Assembly: GCA_034008185.1 (NCBI GenBank)
Contig: CM067081.1
Span: 2,046,001-2,110,000, forward strand
Direction: 5' to 3'
Length of the DNA stretch: 64,000 bases
Origin: Gorsachius magnificus
Taxonomy: Eukaryota > Chordata > Aves > Pelecaniformes > Ardeidae
This document shows positions 1 through 11,817 of the stretch, piece after piece. How positions within the stretch are numbered: the stretch's first letter is position 1; each line of letters starts with the position of its first letter. Below the pieces are notes generated by a model. The model saw only the letters and a list, made by a program, of their open reading frames with translations, was not told the origin of the DNA and did no database searches. The position numbers and the translations under genes were made by a program.

Positions 1-740
1 TGGCACTTGTAGAGAGATATCCAGAAACCGAGAAGCTGTTTCGAGCACCCCGTTACTCCCAGAACAGAGTCGTTGGGGGCTGTGGTCTCCTTCCCCGTGT
101 CCGCTGGAGGCACCGTGCAAATTCTTACCTAAAATCCCTCTGCAAAAAGCAGCTGCACCGGGCAGTCGCTGTGCTTCACGGCTGGGAGAGGATCCCTCCT
201 TCTGCTGCATCCCGAGACACTCGGCTCTGGTGGGTTTAAATGAAGCACAGGAGCTCTGCTGCCCTTGGGCAATGAGCAGCAAAGCTCATCTTAATTTTCC
301 CTGGAAGGGCTGGGGTTTTTTTTCCCTCATCTGCTTTTGCAACCCTCATTCCCTTCCAGTTTGGTCCGTAGCCATTTCAGATGGCTGCAGTGAGCTGCCC
401 GGTGCCTTCAGCAGGTGGCAGTTGTCAGTGGGATGGTGGTTGCTCTGCTGCTGGGCTTTAGGGTGAAGGACAAATGGAAAAAAGATGAGTTAAGGGCTGA
501 AAGTAGCATGGAAAATACGCTGGAGCTTCAGGTGGGTTTATCCCGTTCATGATGCTGGCTGATACCAACCACATGAGTCAAATGCCTGCGATTCAGGTCT
601 CACAGGGAGAATAATATTTGGGAGAATTGAAGAAGAAGAAAAAAAAAAAAAGCAGCTGATGCTGTGCCTGCCCCTCGGATGCGGTCTGCTCCCCTGACGG
701 AGCTCTCCTCCTCGCTAAATATTTCTCCACACTGTTGCAG
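1..740 (+). other. FAM168A: Intron sequence of FAM168A (no gene seen)
   Basis: This stretch precedes the splice acceptor at 739-740. A pyrimidine-rich tract ending TGTTGCAG leads directly into the FAM168A coding exon, so 1-740 reads as the 3' part of the preceding intron. Open frames here are short and match nothing I recognise. A short poly-A run at about 640-652 is the only low-complexity feature. Confidence 0.7.
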
Positions 741-853
741 GAACCTTGTTGACCACCCCACAACACACCGCCATCGGAGCACATCCAGTTTCCGTGCCAA
801 CGTACAGGGCTCAAGGAACACCCACCTACAGCTACGTACCTCCACACTGGTAA
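741..853 (+). CDS. FAM168A: FAM168A, last clear coding exon (partial gene)
   Basis: The exon begins after the acceptor TTGCAG with two bases of a split glycine codon. It then encodes 36 residues starting [15 protein letters not shown] and ending [10 protein letters not shown], followed by TAA at 851-853. This is the C-terminal tail of FAM168A (TCRP1), a small proline/tyrosine-rich protein; the paralogue FAM168B ends VPPQW. Upstream exons lie outside the window. The plus orientation, converging on RELT, fits the human 11q13.4 arrangement. The terminal TGG-TAA overlaps a GTAAAC that could be a splice donor at 849-850. If it is used, joining to 2670 gives TGA and removes only the last Trp. Identification is firm; the exact stop is not. 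Confidence 0.93.
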
Positions 854-1215
854 ACCCCCTGGCCAATTCATGTGAGTGCTGCCTTGGCGGGTCTTGCTGT
901 ACCCTCGTCGCTTCATTAGCCACCGAGCACCGCTGTCGCTCCTCTCCCTCCTACAAAGCTGCTGAATCCCTTGGCCCGGGTCATGCTTTGGCTCCACAGG
1001 AGCCATTTAGCACTGCTCCCCAGCATGGATAGGCGCCCAGCTCACTCTCAGAGGGGCTACGGAGGGTGTTAGCCAAGCATGGTGTACCTTGACCTTGCAT
1101 CTTGCTGCTTGGTGCATGCGAGGTTTGACCTCCGTGTCAGCCGCTCTGAGGGCAGTCGGGCACTGTGAGGGTGGAAATTTTCCTGCTTTAAGTTTTTGGG
1201 TGCACCGTGCTCTTT

Positions 1216-1419
1216 CATAGAATCACAGAAGGGTTTGGGTTGGAAGGGACCTGCACAGCTCATCCAACCCCCTGCCATGGGTGAGAACACCTTCCACTAG
1301 ATTGGGTTGCTCAGAGCCCCGTCCAACTTGGCCTTGAACACTTTCAAGGATGGGACATCCATAACTTCTCTGGGCAACCCGTGCCAGCGCCTCACCACCC
1401 TCACAGTAAAGAATTTCTT
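1216..1419 (-). mobile_element. CR1 LINE 3' fragment
   Basis: The antisense CR1 3' end is readable: a CATAGAATCACAGAA start, then TTGGGTTGGAAGGGACC and the conserved CATCCAACCCCCTGCC block. It is 5'-truncated and abuts a second copy. Confidence 0.9.
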
Positions 1420-1825
1420 CATAGAATCATAGAATGTTTTGGGTTGGAAGGGACCCCTAGAGGTCATCTAGTCCAACCCCCCTGCAGTGAGCAGAGACAC
1501 CAGATCAGGTTGCTTAGAGCCCCATCCAAACTGTCCTTGAATGTTCCCAGGGATGGGGCCTTCACCACCTCTCTGGGCAACCTGTTCCAGTGTTTCACCA
1601 CCCTCTTGTAAAGAATTTCCTCCTTATATCCAGTCTAAACCTGCCCTGTTTTAGTTTAAAACCATTACCCCTTGTCCTGACACAGCTGGCCCTACTAAAA
1701 AGATTTTTCCCATCTTTTTCTTCCTTACATCTAATCTAAACCCACCCTCTTTTGGTTTAAAACCATTACCCCTCATCCTATCACTATGCTCCCTGATAAA
1801 AGGAGTCCCTCACCATCTTTTGTAT
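1420..1825 (-). mobile_element. CR1 LINE 3' fragment with internal partial duplication
   Basis: A second CR1 copy starts at the octamer run CATAGAATCATAGAA directly behind the first. The AGTCTAAACCTGCCC / TTTAAAACCATTACCCC segment occurs twice (about 1628-1680 and 1733-1775). That indicates a partial duplication or two overlapping insertions. Confidence 0.85.
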
Positions 1826-2101
1826 TACTTGAATATGGTTTCTTTTCTCTGCTAAAATGTGCTGGGAGATCATCCTGTTCATCAGCACCAGTGTTGTGTG
1901 CAGCTGTCTGCAACCGGCTGCAGGCTCCCGTCGTGCTCCGGCGCCCAGAAATCCCAGCTGCTCCTTGAAACGCCCTCCGCGTGTTGCCGGAGCCCTTGGT
2001 CCATCCCGCGCAATTAACGGGAACACACGATGCTGCCCAGGGAGGCAGCGTAGATCTCATCCAGCCCGGGGTGGGGAGGGCGGTATCGGAAATCATATAA
2101 C

Positions 2102-2368
2102 CATAGAATCACTTTGGTTGGAAAAGACCTTTAAGATAATCAAGTCCAACCGTTCCCCTAACCCTGCCATCCCACCACTAAACCCTGGCCCTAAGCACCT
2201 CATCGATCCTTCTTTTAAATACCTCCAGGGATGAGGACTCCACCACCTCCCTGGGCAGCCCATTCCAGAGCCTGACAACCCTTTCTGTGAAGAAGTTTTT
2301 CCTAATGTCCAGCCTAAACCTGCCCTGGCGCAGCTTCAAACCATTCCCCCTCGTCCTATCATCATGTC
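2102..2368 (-). mobile_element. CR1 LINE 3' fragment
   Basis: Starts CATAGAATCACTTTGGTTGG, continues through AAGACCTTTAAGATAATCAAG, and ends near CCTCGTCCTATCATCATG. It is a different CR1 subfamily from the 1216-1825 copies, using GGAAAAGACC rather than GGAAGGGACC. Confidence 0.9.
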
Positions 2369-2669
2369 TCCTTGCTGCATAAACATGACGTTGGGCTAAT
2401 CCTGCCCGTGAGAAATTGTTCTGCAATTAGCAGAGAGCATCCCATCTGCATATTTTTAACCCCGTGCGTTGGCTACCGCCAGCGAGCTGCTGCTTTCTCA
2501 GCTCCATGCCCAAGAAATTGCCCGCCGAGGGGCGCGGGGGGCTGGTTACATCCCGTACGCATCAGCTGCACACGCGGCGGGCGGTGCGGGGGCGCAGAGG
2601 CGAGGGGAGCAGCCCTGTCCGATCGCTTGCTTCTAACTCCTTGGTTTTCATCTGTTTGCTCTCTTCCAG

Positions 2670-5600
2670 ATCCGGAGTCAAACATTGTATGCAACTACAC
2701 AAGTCTTACATGGGTGCTGCGGCCGCTGTACTGCAGCAACCTCGTCTATTTGCAAGAACAAAAGGAAAACAAAACAAAACAAAACAAAAGTGCAAGGGTC
2801 ACTTTATGCATTCTTTAGTGGTTTTTGTAAAAGCTGCTTTTTCTAATCTTCTGCCTCTTTTTTTTTTTTTTCCCTCCCCCCCACCCCCCTCGCCCCCTCC
2901 CTCCTCCCCAACCCACATAAATGGTGTAACACACATACTGACACTGAGCAATAGTCAAGTTCTCTCTTTGGTCCTATCGGTCGGAAGCTCAGAATATTCA
3001 CTTTTCCAGCATTGCCCAGCCGAGTGGTGCAAAGATCCCCCACTTCTCGTTCGTTTGGGTTCTTTTGGTTCTTTTTCTGTTGTCGTTGTCGTTGACGAAA
3101 GCCTAGTTTTTCTTTGGCTAGTAAGAGTGGTTGATGTTCAGGGTACTATGTGAAAAGCACAGCGCTGGTAGGCAGGCTTATTCCGATTTGGTTTGGGTAT
3201 TTTTAGTTGAATAAGATAAATTATTTAATCTTCCATAACATATTACAAGAAAATTGGTGTCTTCCAGATAGCTGTCGTGATAGATTATAAATGCATTATC
3301 TGCAGTGAAGTTCTGAACTCATCCCTTCTTTTGTAGGCGTAAGAGAATATAAATATAATTAGCGACGTAACACACTTGTCTTAGGAAGTAGGAGGACTGG
3401 TCACCATCGGGTCTTTGGTCTGCTTTTTCCAACTGGGCAAACGGATCTGGCGTGGTGGGAAGAGAGCAGCGGAGAGACACGTGCCCTGGTAGCATCTTGC
3501 ACCTCTTGGGAAAATGAGATGCTCCCCATTGGCCGCCTCCTGGGGCTGCATGAGGGAGAAGTTCCTTCCTTGCACAGCTACCGTTTGCAGGCAGAGATGT
3601 GCCAGGCAGCTGGTGAGAAGGAAGCAAGGAGACATGTCCAAGGGTTCATCTGAAGAGCTTCTCCAGGTCCAAGGGTTGGTCTGAAGAGCTTCTCCAGGTC
3701 CAAGGGTTGGTCTGAAGAGCTTCTCCAGGTCCAGAGGTTGGTCTGAAGAGCCTCTCAATGTCCAGGGGTTGGTCTGAAGAGCTTCTCCAGGTCCAGGGGT
3801 TGGTCTGAAGAGCTTCTCCAGAGTCTGGTGTTGTGGGGAAAGAGAGCAGCTGGTTGATGGAGAAGTCTTTGAGGCAGGGTGAGGGGGAAGATGGTGGCTT
3901 CACCTTGCACCCATGTCGTTGGCAAGGCTGAGACCAAACTGCGATGCCTCCATGGCAATCAAAGTGACCCCCTATTCTTTGGGTTACAGCTGGGCTCAGA
4001 GACCTCAAGGAGAAATGTTCATCCAAGCACAAATCCCAGCACCGTAGAGAAAGGCCGGAGAGGGGGGATGATGTCCAGCTGCTCTGCTTGGCAAGTGGGG
4101 AGAAGTGGGGGGAAGAGGAAGCAATAGCAATAAACATGTCGCCTTCCTCATGGGAAGGCACCTGAGAAAAGGCGAGAGCAAGGAAGGTGATCCACACTTG
4201 ATGCGGACCAGGGCTGGGAGACAACGGGCATGCAGAAGCTGTGGGCATCGGGGTAATTTGGGGGGGGTTGGGCTTACCCAAGGGCACGAGGGCATGAAGC
4301 TGAGTGCAGCCAGTGACATCCTACCTTGGGGTGTTGAAGTAGAGCAATAAGTTGTCTCGAGGGCAGCAGAGAGTTCGTTCATATTTGCAGACAATGCTTG
4401 CGGCCAGTTTATTTTTAAATCCTTACCACTAAACCCACCTTAGGAACAAAGTTTTTCTTCTTCTTTTATTTTTCCCCTTAGACAAAAACATCGGTGGGTT
4501 TTGATTTTTTCCTCAAGTGTGCCAAAAGAGTTACATTCACCTGGCGGCGTGTTTGCAACTCTCATATCTCTTGGGCTCCGAGGTTGTCACAATGGACCAA
4601 ATTCAGAGCCTTCAAAGAGGTCAGGTTAGGAGATGTGGATGGGAATCCCTCCCGGCACTGCCTCACATGGGTTTCCAACCCATGTGTGGTGTTGAGTCAG
4701 TGCCCATATGTCTCTGTTGGTTGTTCTGCTTTGGTCGTGTCTGGATTGCATCTCCAGATGGAGGTGAGGGCAGTGGAGGCCAACACTGGAGGGTCACCTT
4801 GACTGGGACATGGTGGTGTAGAGGTCATACTGGAGGGTCTTTCGGAAGAGCAAGTTGTTGGCATCTGGGTGAGACCTCCTTGCTCTTGGTGGTGTCTCCC
4901 AGCTTGGCTTCAGTTGCCACTGGGAGGAGTTACTGGAGCTCCTTCCCATGAGCGTGATCCAAATGGGGAGAAACAAGCTTAGGGACCCAAGAGGATATTT
5001 TTCCTACCACTGGTTGGTCCCAGGTGGTTTGTCGGGTCGGGTGTTGGCACCGGTGCTTCTGTATGTGGTTGGTTCTGCTGTTTTTTAAAGGAAATCTGGC
5101 AAAGCTGTGGTTGACCTTCCCAAGCTCAAAGGGAACACAGTGGGCGAAGACTGAACACCAGTGCTGTGGGGCGGGGAAGGTGGATTTCGCCCCTGTAGTA
5201 CTTTGGGTTGCACTTTGGGTTCGTATAAAAGGAAAAGAGAAGGAAAACAAAAAGAAAAAGAGTAAATAGTCAGAGGGTTGCCCCGCTGAACTTGGCGAAG
5301 CCAAGGGTTAGCATGTAAAGAGCAATGGGACATTTGGAAATAACAATACGACATCGTCCTTCCACTGTCTGTAGCGTGCAATAGTTAAACCTGGGCTGAA
5401 AAAAAAAAAAACCAAACCCCAAAACCCAATAGAGCACAGGAATTTAGGACCTCTCAAATATCCTCTTTTGCTCTCACTGTTGACCTCATTATGTATTAGG
5501 AGTCGTCTGTGAGTGTTGAAACCTGTAGGATAGAGTAAGCTCTAGCCAACGTACCAGCACGATGGCTTGCGGGGTCCAACAAGCTTTGGTACCACAGCCC

Positions 5601-8208
5601 GGGCTCTGCAGAGGAGGACCTTGCCCAATAGACACCACCCTACCACTGGCCTGGGCACCCTTCACCCTTAACTGCTTTAGGAATGACTGCTAAAATTTTG
5701 GCCCACGTCTAGGAAGGAGATGCTTGGCTTTCTCCTGAAAGGAAAGAAAACGCTAAAAGTGGGGTAGAAAGCTCCAGGAGCTGAGCAGGGAGGATCAGCC
5801 AGTGCTAGCGCAAACGAGATCGGGCACGGGGCGGCTTAGTTTGAATTCTTTCACTTGGTTCAACAGCAGATCTGATGCTCTTCATCCTGTTGTGCCCAGG
5901 TAGAAATACTCATTAACTCAACCATGGTGTGAAGAGGTGAAATATTTGCCATCTGTTGGGCAAGAGGCTTTGGTGAGCGCATTTGGCAACCAGTGTTGGG
6001 TTTAGGCTTGGCCCACTGCATGGCTCCAGGGCCACCACATGGCTCTGAGGCCACCACATGGCTCCAGCCTTGGGTAGCTCCTTCCCAAGGTGGCTCCATG
6101 GGGCTGTGGTGGTGGGGAGATGCTCCCTGCCACCACGTGGGGATGTGGAGCTTGACGCCACCCAGCTCATGCCAGGTCCCCTTCCCCATGGAGGAACATG
6201 TTTTTTCGGACAGATGGATGGAGGGGAGGAAAGCCCATGATCCCAAGCCCTTTCCTTGGCCAAGTCATGGCTTAAGTGAAGGTCATGGGGAGGTTGCAGC
6301 TTTGGTGGGGGGCAGGGGGTGGACACTGTTGGGGGCGACCAGCTTCTCAAATATCTCACTCCAGCAAAGCTTTGCTGACGTCAGTTAAGGAAAAGGGTTT
6401 CCCACGGTGAAGGATCAGAGCGGGCGTTAGCGGGGAAGAGCAGGAGGGGTTAAACCACCCTTAGCAGCCAGCAAAGCATCTCCAAGATTAAAATTCCAGC
6501 TAAAGAGGAAGGAAAAGAACTCTCCACCCTCTGTTACGACCATTAACCCATCCCTGCCCCTCCCTTCGCTGTAAAACAGGAGCTGTAATACGAGATTTGG
6601 GGGGGGGGGGGAGCATATTAATAGTGGTGGTGGCCCCCAACCCCAGCGAGCCCCTTGGAGCCTGAACCTATCATGCCTCCAAGCGGCTGAACCCTCCGGG
6701 GGAGGATTTGCTCCTGTATTTTAAGAATAATAATAACCCAGTCCAGCTTTTTGCAGTTTCAAGATGCAATTACCATGAAGTGTTAGTTAAAGGGCCTTGG
6801 GTTTGTCTTTTTTTGTTGGTTTTTTTTTTGGTTTTTTTAGATGATGGATGTTTCGTGGTATCAGGTTTTCCCCCAGCTGCGGAGTACGGTCCTTCCCGGA
6901 GAGAAACCCCCTCCCCCGTCTTTTCCATCCCCTCCGACTCCTCCTGCATCCCGACCTCCTCCTGCATCCCAACGGATGCATCCCTGCAGGGGATTTGGGA
7001 TGATGCTGTCCCCGGAGGGTGTGAAATTGGGTCTTGCTTTCTTAGAGGAAGAAAAAAAAAAAAAACCAACACATGGGGGGGTTTATTTTCAACAGGAAAA
7101 CCCAACCAGCCACCACTAGCAATAAGAGCCGCTGGAGACCCAGAAATCCAGGTTTGGGTGGTGGTTGCGGTTTTTTGGGTTAATATTTTCAAGCCCTCCA
7201 TGCATCCATCGTTCCCAAAACGCAGCCGCCCTCTGCCCATCTTCCCTTTGCTTTGTCGCCTGCACCGGGCTGTCCGATCAGGCTCCGGTATTTTCTCTGC
7301 TATGTGCTAGCATTCCCAGTGGGAAAAAAGGAAAATCAAGCCTGGTAAGGAGCTTGGGAGGGAGGAGAGCTTGGAAAAGGTGGGTTCTTTCCGGCATGTG
7401 GCACCACGGCACTTATAGATTCACCCGTGATCGGGTAAAATAACCTCTTACAGGGACATTTGCAAAGCAGGAATAGCAAAATACGTGGTTTACCAGCAGC
7501 AATTCCCGGTTGGAAATGCTTGGTCGTGCTGTTTGTAGGGAAAAAAAACCCAAACAAACCACCCTGGTGCAACGCAGCCACCTGCAGCATCGCACCTGCA
7601 AGGGATGGAGTTGAGTTTTTCTTGGGGCGAAGGGGGTTCCGGGTCAGGCAGGGAGCCGGTCGCAGGGTTGGGAGCCATCGGGAAGCACGGCAAGGAAGGG
7701 AAAAGGAGACAGCGGGGTGCAGGATTGCACCCAAACCCTCCCATCCCCCCCCCCAGCACAGAGCAATCCCGTGCCCCGCTCCTACCCCTCTTTCGATGTA
7801 ATTCATTTTTTTTTAATTCATTGCGACTGCCAGGCCGTCTCCTTTTTAAACAGTATTGGATCTCTTAAGCAAAAACAAATATTTAAAAAAAAAATAAAAA
7901 TAAAAACAAGAAAAAAAAATTAAACCCAAGAGTAACCACGTCTTCCAAGTCTAAGTCTCAAAGGTGTGTAGGGAACACAGCCTTGAACTGATGCCCGGGA
8001 AAGCCCCACAGCCTCGGTTTCTCCATCGGAATTGTAAATTTGGGGTTCGTTTGGTTCCCCCCCCCACCCCCCCGGTTTGTTTTCTGTTTTGGTTTTGGTT
8101 CTGAAGATCAGGTTGTGATCTCCCTGACAGATTTCAGCCAAGAGTTTGTAACTGTACGATATTTACTGTAAGATGTAGAACATTCGATAACTATTAAAAT
8201 GTTTCCAC
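2670..8208 (+). other. FAM168A: FAM168A 3' UTR
   Basis: From the acceptor at 2669 to the poly(A) site near 8208 there is no gene-like frame and no CR1. The sequence has the T-rich, A-rich and AAAAC-repeat character of a long vertebrate 3' UTR. It includes a (AAAAC)n run at 2762-2790, a poly-T/C stretch at 2858-2900 and a 31-bp minisatellite at 3636-3823. FAM168A is known for a multi-kilobase 3' UTR. The 5' boundary is inferred from the splice acceptor and the 3' boundary from the poly(A) signal. Confidence 0.65.
3636..3823. repeat. 31-bp minisatellite, about 6 copies
   Basis: The repeat GGTTGGTCTGAAGAGCTTCT followed by CCAGGTCCAAG recurs every 31 bp with few substitutions. It lies inside the inferred FAM168A 3' UTR and would therefore be transcribed. 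Confidence 0.95.
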
Positions 8209-8280
8209 AAAAAAAAAAAAAAAATAAATAAAAGAGCCCGAGAGGGTTGGTGGTTGGTTTTTTTGGTGTGGTGATGTGGT
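8193..8280 (+). terminator. FAM168A: FAM168A polyadenylation signal and downstream element
   Basis: ATTAAA at 8193-8198 is followed about 10 nt later by CCACA, the likely cleavage site near 8208. A strongly GU-rich element (GGTTGGTGGTTGG, then GGTGTGGTGATGTGG) sits at about 8247-8280. This is the complete three-part arrangement of a vertebrate poly(A) site. A further AATAAATAAA at 8222-8231 lies just beyond a poly-A run. Confidence 0.75.
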
Positions 8281-9384
8281 AGAGAAGTGAACGGGACCGG
8301 CCACAAACCCATTTCTAGGTTGGTGGTGGAGCTTGATGGTCTCCAGCCCAACCTTGGGTGGGTCGTCCCACTGTCCCCAACGTGGCCAAGCCAACGTGAT
8401 CCTATAGAAACAGCTCCTATGGAAAGTGGAGTGTGGGACCTTCATGGTGAGCGGAGCATCACCACCACATTCTCCTGGACTGACCGAGACTTTGGATAGA
8501 GGAGCTGTAGATGCAAAGAGACCAGCTTTGGCCAGAGCAACTCCTGCCCCGGTTGGGTTGTTGGAAAGGTGGGAGTTGTCCCATGACCCAGATGCTGTCA
8601 TTAGCCTGCGACATTGAGTGCTGGCACCTGGGGATGGAGGGAAATCAAGAGCTCATAATGTTCCTGGAGATGCTTCAATTCAACAGACCCAGAAGGTGAC
8701 CATGAAATGGCATCCTGGCCGCACGACGTCCTCCCTTGCATGGTGCCTCCAGTGGAGCTGTGCTCTGGTGTCGTGGCTCCTGGAGATGCTCTCCATCAGG
8801 CCACCATGCTGTGGCCACCACCAGATCTTGGGGACAGGGAGTCCTTCTCACCAGCTGGGCAAGATGTTGGATTTGCTGTGCTGTCGGTGGACACCTTGGT
8901 GGCAGGAGCAGAAGCCAAGCTGCCACCTCCAGCACTTCACGGCTCCAAGCGGGACTGGCTTTCACACGATGCCCAATGTCCTCTGTCCCCACCATGGGGT
9001 CTTTGTGGGTGTCACCGTCCCCCCGAGGCAGCCCCCAGGCCAGGTGCCAGCTGTGGAGGACAAGGGACAGACCAAATCTCCAGGTGAGGCTGGATCGGGC
9101 CCTTTGCACCACCCAAGGTGGCAGAAGCCACTCTGTGTCGCTCCCTGGGCCAACGTCCACGGTGGCCATCACTACCCAAGGACATCCCATGTTGGAGGGG
9201 ACAACTCCTCCCGCTAAGGGCAGCCACCCAGGTTGTCCCCACCCTCCCAGGTGTCCCCACCCTCCCAGGTTGTCCCCACTGGCAGCAGCTGGTCCAGGCC
9301 CTGCCTAGGGATGCCGAGGCCCTGCAGGATTTGGCCATGGGTCGGGGGTGTAAACAGGGCCATGGAGGGGCACCGGGTGGGGGC
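8281..9384. other. Intergenic DNA between convergent FAM168A and RELT
   Basis: No exon of a recognisable gene is seen on either strand. Several 100-190-residue open frames overlap on both strands with no homology I recognise, as expected of GC-rich DNA. A small GTGTCCCCACCCTCCCAG repeat lies at 9234-9280. Confidence 0.6.
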
Positions 9385-11245
9385 GTGCATGTGTGCATGC
9401 ACACGCACGTGTGTGCACACGCAGAGCTCCGGGGGCAAGTGTGGGGTGTTTGCACGTGTGCGTGACTGCATATGTGTGCGTGCATGCATGGATGTGTGTG
9501 TGTGCAGAGGTGGGCTTGCACGGGCATTTATGCACACGTTTGCACATACATTTGCACGCGCAACCATGTGTGAATGGGTGTTGCGTGCACATCTGTGGCG
9601 TGTGTGCACGCTTACGGAGCTCCACGGGCAAGTGCGGGTGTGCTGCGTGCATGCGTCACTGCACAATGTGGGTGCATGCCTGGATGTGTGTGTGCAGAGG
9701 TGAGCTTGCACGGGCATTTATGCACACGTTTGCACGTACGTTTGCATGCACAGCAGGGAATGGGTGTTGCGTGCATGTCTGTGCACGCTTATGGAGCTCC
9801 ATGGACAAGCGTGGGCGTGTCTGCGTGCGTGCGTGACTGCGTACGTGTGCGTACACGTGCACGGGGGCATGCATGCAGGGGTTTGGGTGAGCCGTGTGTG
9901 ATCGGGGGTCGTGCACATCTGCGCGTGTGTGCACGCTTACGGAGTTCCATGGGCAAGCGTGAGGCGTCTGCATGCGTGCATGCATGGATGTGTGTGTGCA
10001 GAGGTGAGCTTGACGGGCATTTATGCACACGTTTGTTTGCATGCACAGCAGGGAATGGGTGTTGCGTGCATGTCTGTGCACGCTTATGGAGCTCCATGGA
10101 CAAGTGTGGGCGTGTCTGCGTGCGTGCGTGACTGCGTACGTGTGCGTACACGTGCACGGGGGCATGCATGCAGAGGTGGCTTTGGACACATGCACGTGTT
10201 CATCCGTGCGTATGTTTGCACATGCAGCAGTGTGTGAGCGGGGGTCATGCACATCTGCATGCGTGTGCACGCTCAGCGCTCTGTGCATGTTTGCATGTGT
10301 CTAAGACTGTATGCACATGTGTGCATGTATATATGTGTATGCACATCTGCACACATGTGCACGCTCAGCACTCTGTGTGTTTGCATGCATGTAGGACTGC
10401 ATATGCACACGTGTGTGCATGTACATATGTGTACACACATATGCATGCAGAGGTGGGTTTGCACGTGCATTTATGCATGCATTTGCACGTACTTTGGGGG
10501 AGCTCCATGGGCAAGTGTGGGCGTGTCTGTGTGCATGCATGACTGCATACATGTGCATACATGTACATTGGTGCATGCATACGGGGGCACGCATGGAGAG
10601 GTGGCTTTGCAGGCACACATACACATGTTCATCCCTGCATATGTTTGTACATGCAGCAGTGTGTGAGCAGGGGTCATGCACATCTACACGTGTGTGCACA
10701 CTCAGCGCTCCGTGCTTTGTACATTATGTATGCACATATGCACGCAGAGGTGGGTTTGCATGTGCATTTCATGCTCATCCGTGCATATGTGCATGCACAG
10801 AGGTGGGTTTGCATGTGCACATGTGCATGCCCATGCAGCAATGCGTGCACATCTGTGTGCGTGCACGTTTGCACGTACGCCTTTCCCCGCACAAGCGCTG
10901 GTGGCTGCCAGCGTGGCCACGTGCAGCAGCGCCGGTTGCAGGGGGGGCGGGGGGGGGGGGTGCGAGGACACGTGCGCCCGTGCAGCTGCCCCTGAGTCAC
11001 ACAGCAGCCCCCCCAGCCGTGTCACCCCGCGCCAGGCTCCGCAGCGTGTGACACCCCCTGCGTCCTGCCTCGGTGTCCCCTCTGCGTCCCAGTTTATGCA
11101 CGGCTATGGGGGAGTGCATATAGATGCATGCACATATATATAAGCACACACATGCATATGCATAGCCTTTTGTGCACACGGGGGTGTATGACTATACGTG
11201 TAAGTGTATGCAAATGTGTTGCATAGGCATGCACAGGCATTTACA
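9385..11245. repeat. GTGCAT-rich alternating purine-pyrimidine array, 1.9 kb
   Basis: The region is dominated by GTGTGCATGCACACG-type alternating purine-pyrimidine sequence. Inside it is a higher-order repeat of about 300 bp: 9705-9890 and 10006-10173 are nearly identical, with diverged copies before and after. Recurring markers are GCAGAGGTGGGTTTGCA and CTTATGGAGCTCCATGG. Its many open frames on both strands arise because the repeat lacks stops. Confidence 0.95.
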
Positions 11246-11712
11246 TACGTGCTTTTAGCGTGCTATAGGGGTGTGTAGAGCTGTGTGAGCATGCAGATGC
11301 AGGGGGGATGGGGGGACATCAATGCACTGGCTGCTGCGGAACAACCCCGGGGCCACCACCACCCTGCTTCTGCCGCACCCCTTTGCGCCAGCACCCACCC
11401 CTGCACCCCCATCAGCACCCACTCCACAACCCCCTCTAGTACTTTAAACACGGGGGGTGGAAGGAAAGGGGGCAGGGGACAGGCAGGGGACAACACCAAA
11501 CCCCTTCAGGCTCCATTTTTAAAGTATTTTTTTAAGCCTCCCACCTGCTGAAGAGGCTTGGGGTGATGGGCTGCTCTATCCTCACAAATCACCGGGTGCC
11601 CTCATTAGGTTTCAGAGTTAACGCTCTATCCTCCACCCTCCTGAATCCCTGGTTTTCCCTAGGTGGGACCCCCATGGGGGCTCCCCAGCACCCTCCCTCC
11701 ACACCCCCTCAC
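11246..11712. other. RELT downstream region, terminal exon not found
   Basis: The final RELT exon should lie at or below these coordinates on the minus strand. I looked for a frame encoding the conserved C-terminal tail and did not find one here or down to 8.3 kb. The stretch holds a short C-rich segment and an AT-rich segment at 11510-11610 without recognisable genes. Confidence 0.5.
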
Positions 11713-11817
11713 CTCAGGGGGGCCTTTTAACCAGGGGCCGCATCCCACTACCAGCAGGGAGGGGCCCACGGGGGGTTCGCCCCCCACCCGCCCTCGGGGA
11801 TCCGGGACACCCGAAAC
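11713..11817 (-). CDS. RELT: RELT penultimate exon with a frame break
   Basis: The exon opens in the correct frame as FRVSRIPE (human FRVARIPE) but meets TAG at 11750-11748. A second frame over the same exon reads [17 protein letters not shown] up to the donor GTGAGG at 11712, resembling the human WLKPPAE that precedes the last exon. A one-base length error in the G/C homopolymers between about 11760 and 11795 would explain this. A true mutation or a shorter isoform is less likely. Confidence 0.65.

Larger units (their letters stand above)
849..2669 (+). other. FAM168A: Probable FAM168A intron in the stop/3' UTR region, CR1-rich
   Basis: GTAAAC at 849 and a good acceptor (pyrimidine tract TTTGCTCTCTTCCAG ending 2669) frame a stretch with CR1 insertions at 1216-1825 and 2102-2368. 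The 5.5 kb after 2669 contains no CR1, as expected if that part is mature UTR and this part is removed. Splicing is inferred from sequence only; a contiguous UTR cannot be excluded. Confidence 0.5.

Noticed and set aside
593..1006. Minus-strand frame over the FAM168A exon
   Set aside because: Shadow of the coding exon on the other strand, with a poly-Phe run from poly-A. No homology.
9214..10666. Many Cys/His-rich frames resembling zinc-finger or toxin-like peptides
   Set aside because: They are read-outs of GTGCAT repeats on both strands. The cysteine spacing simply follows the repeat.
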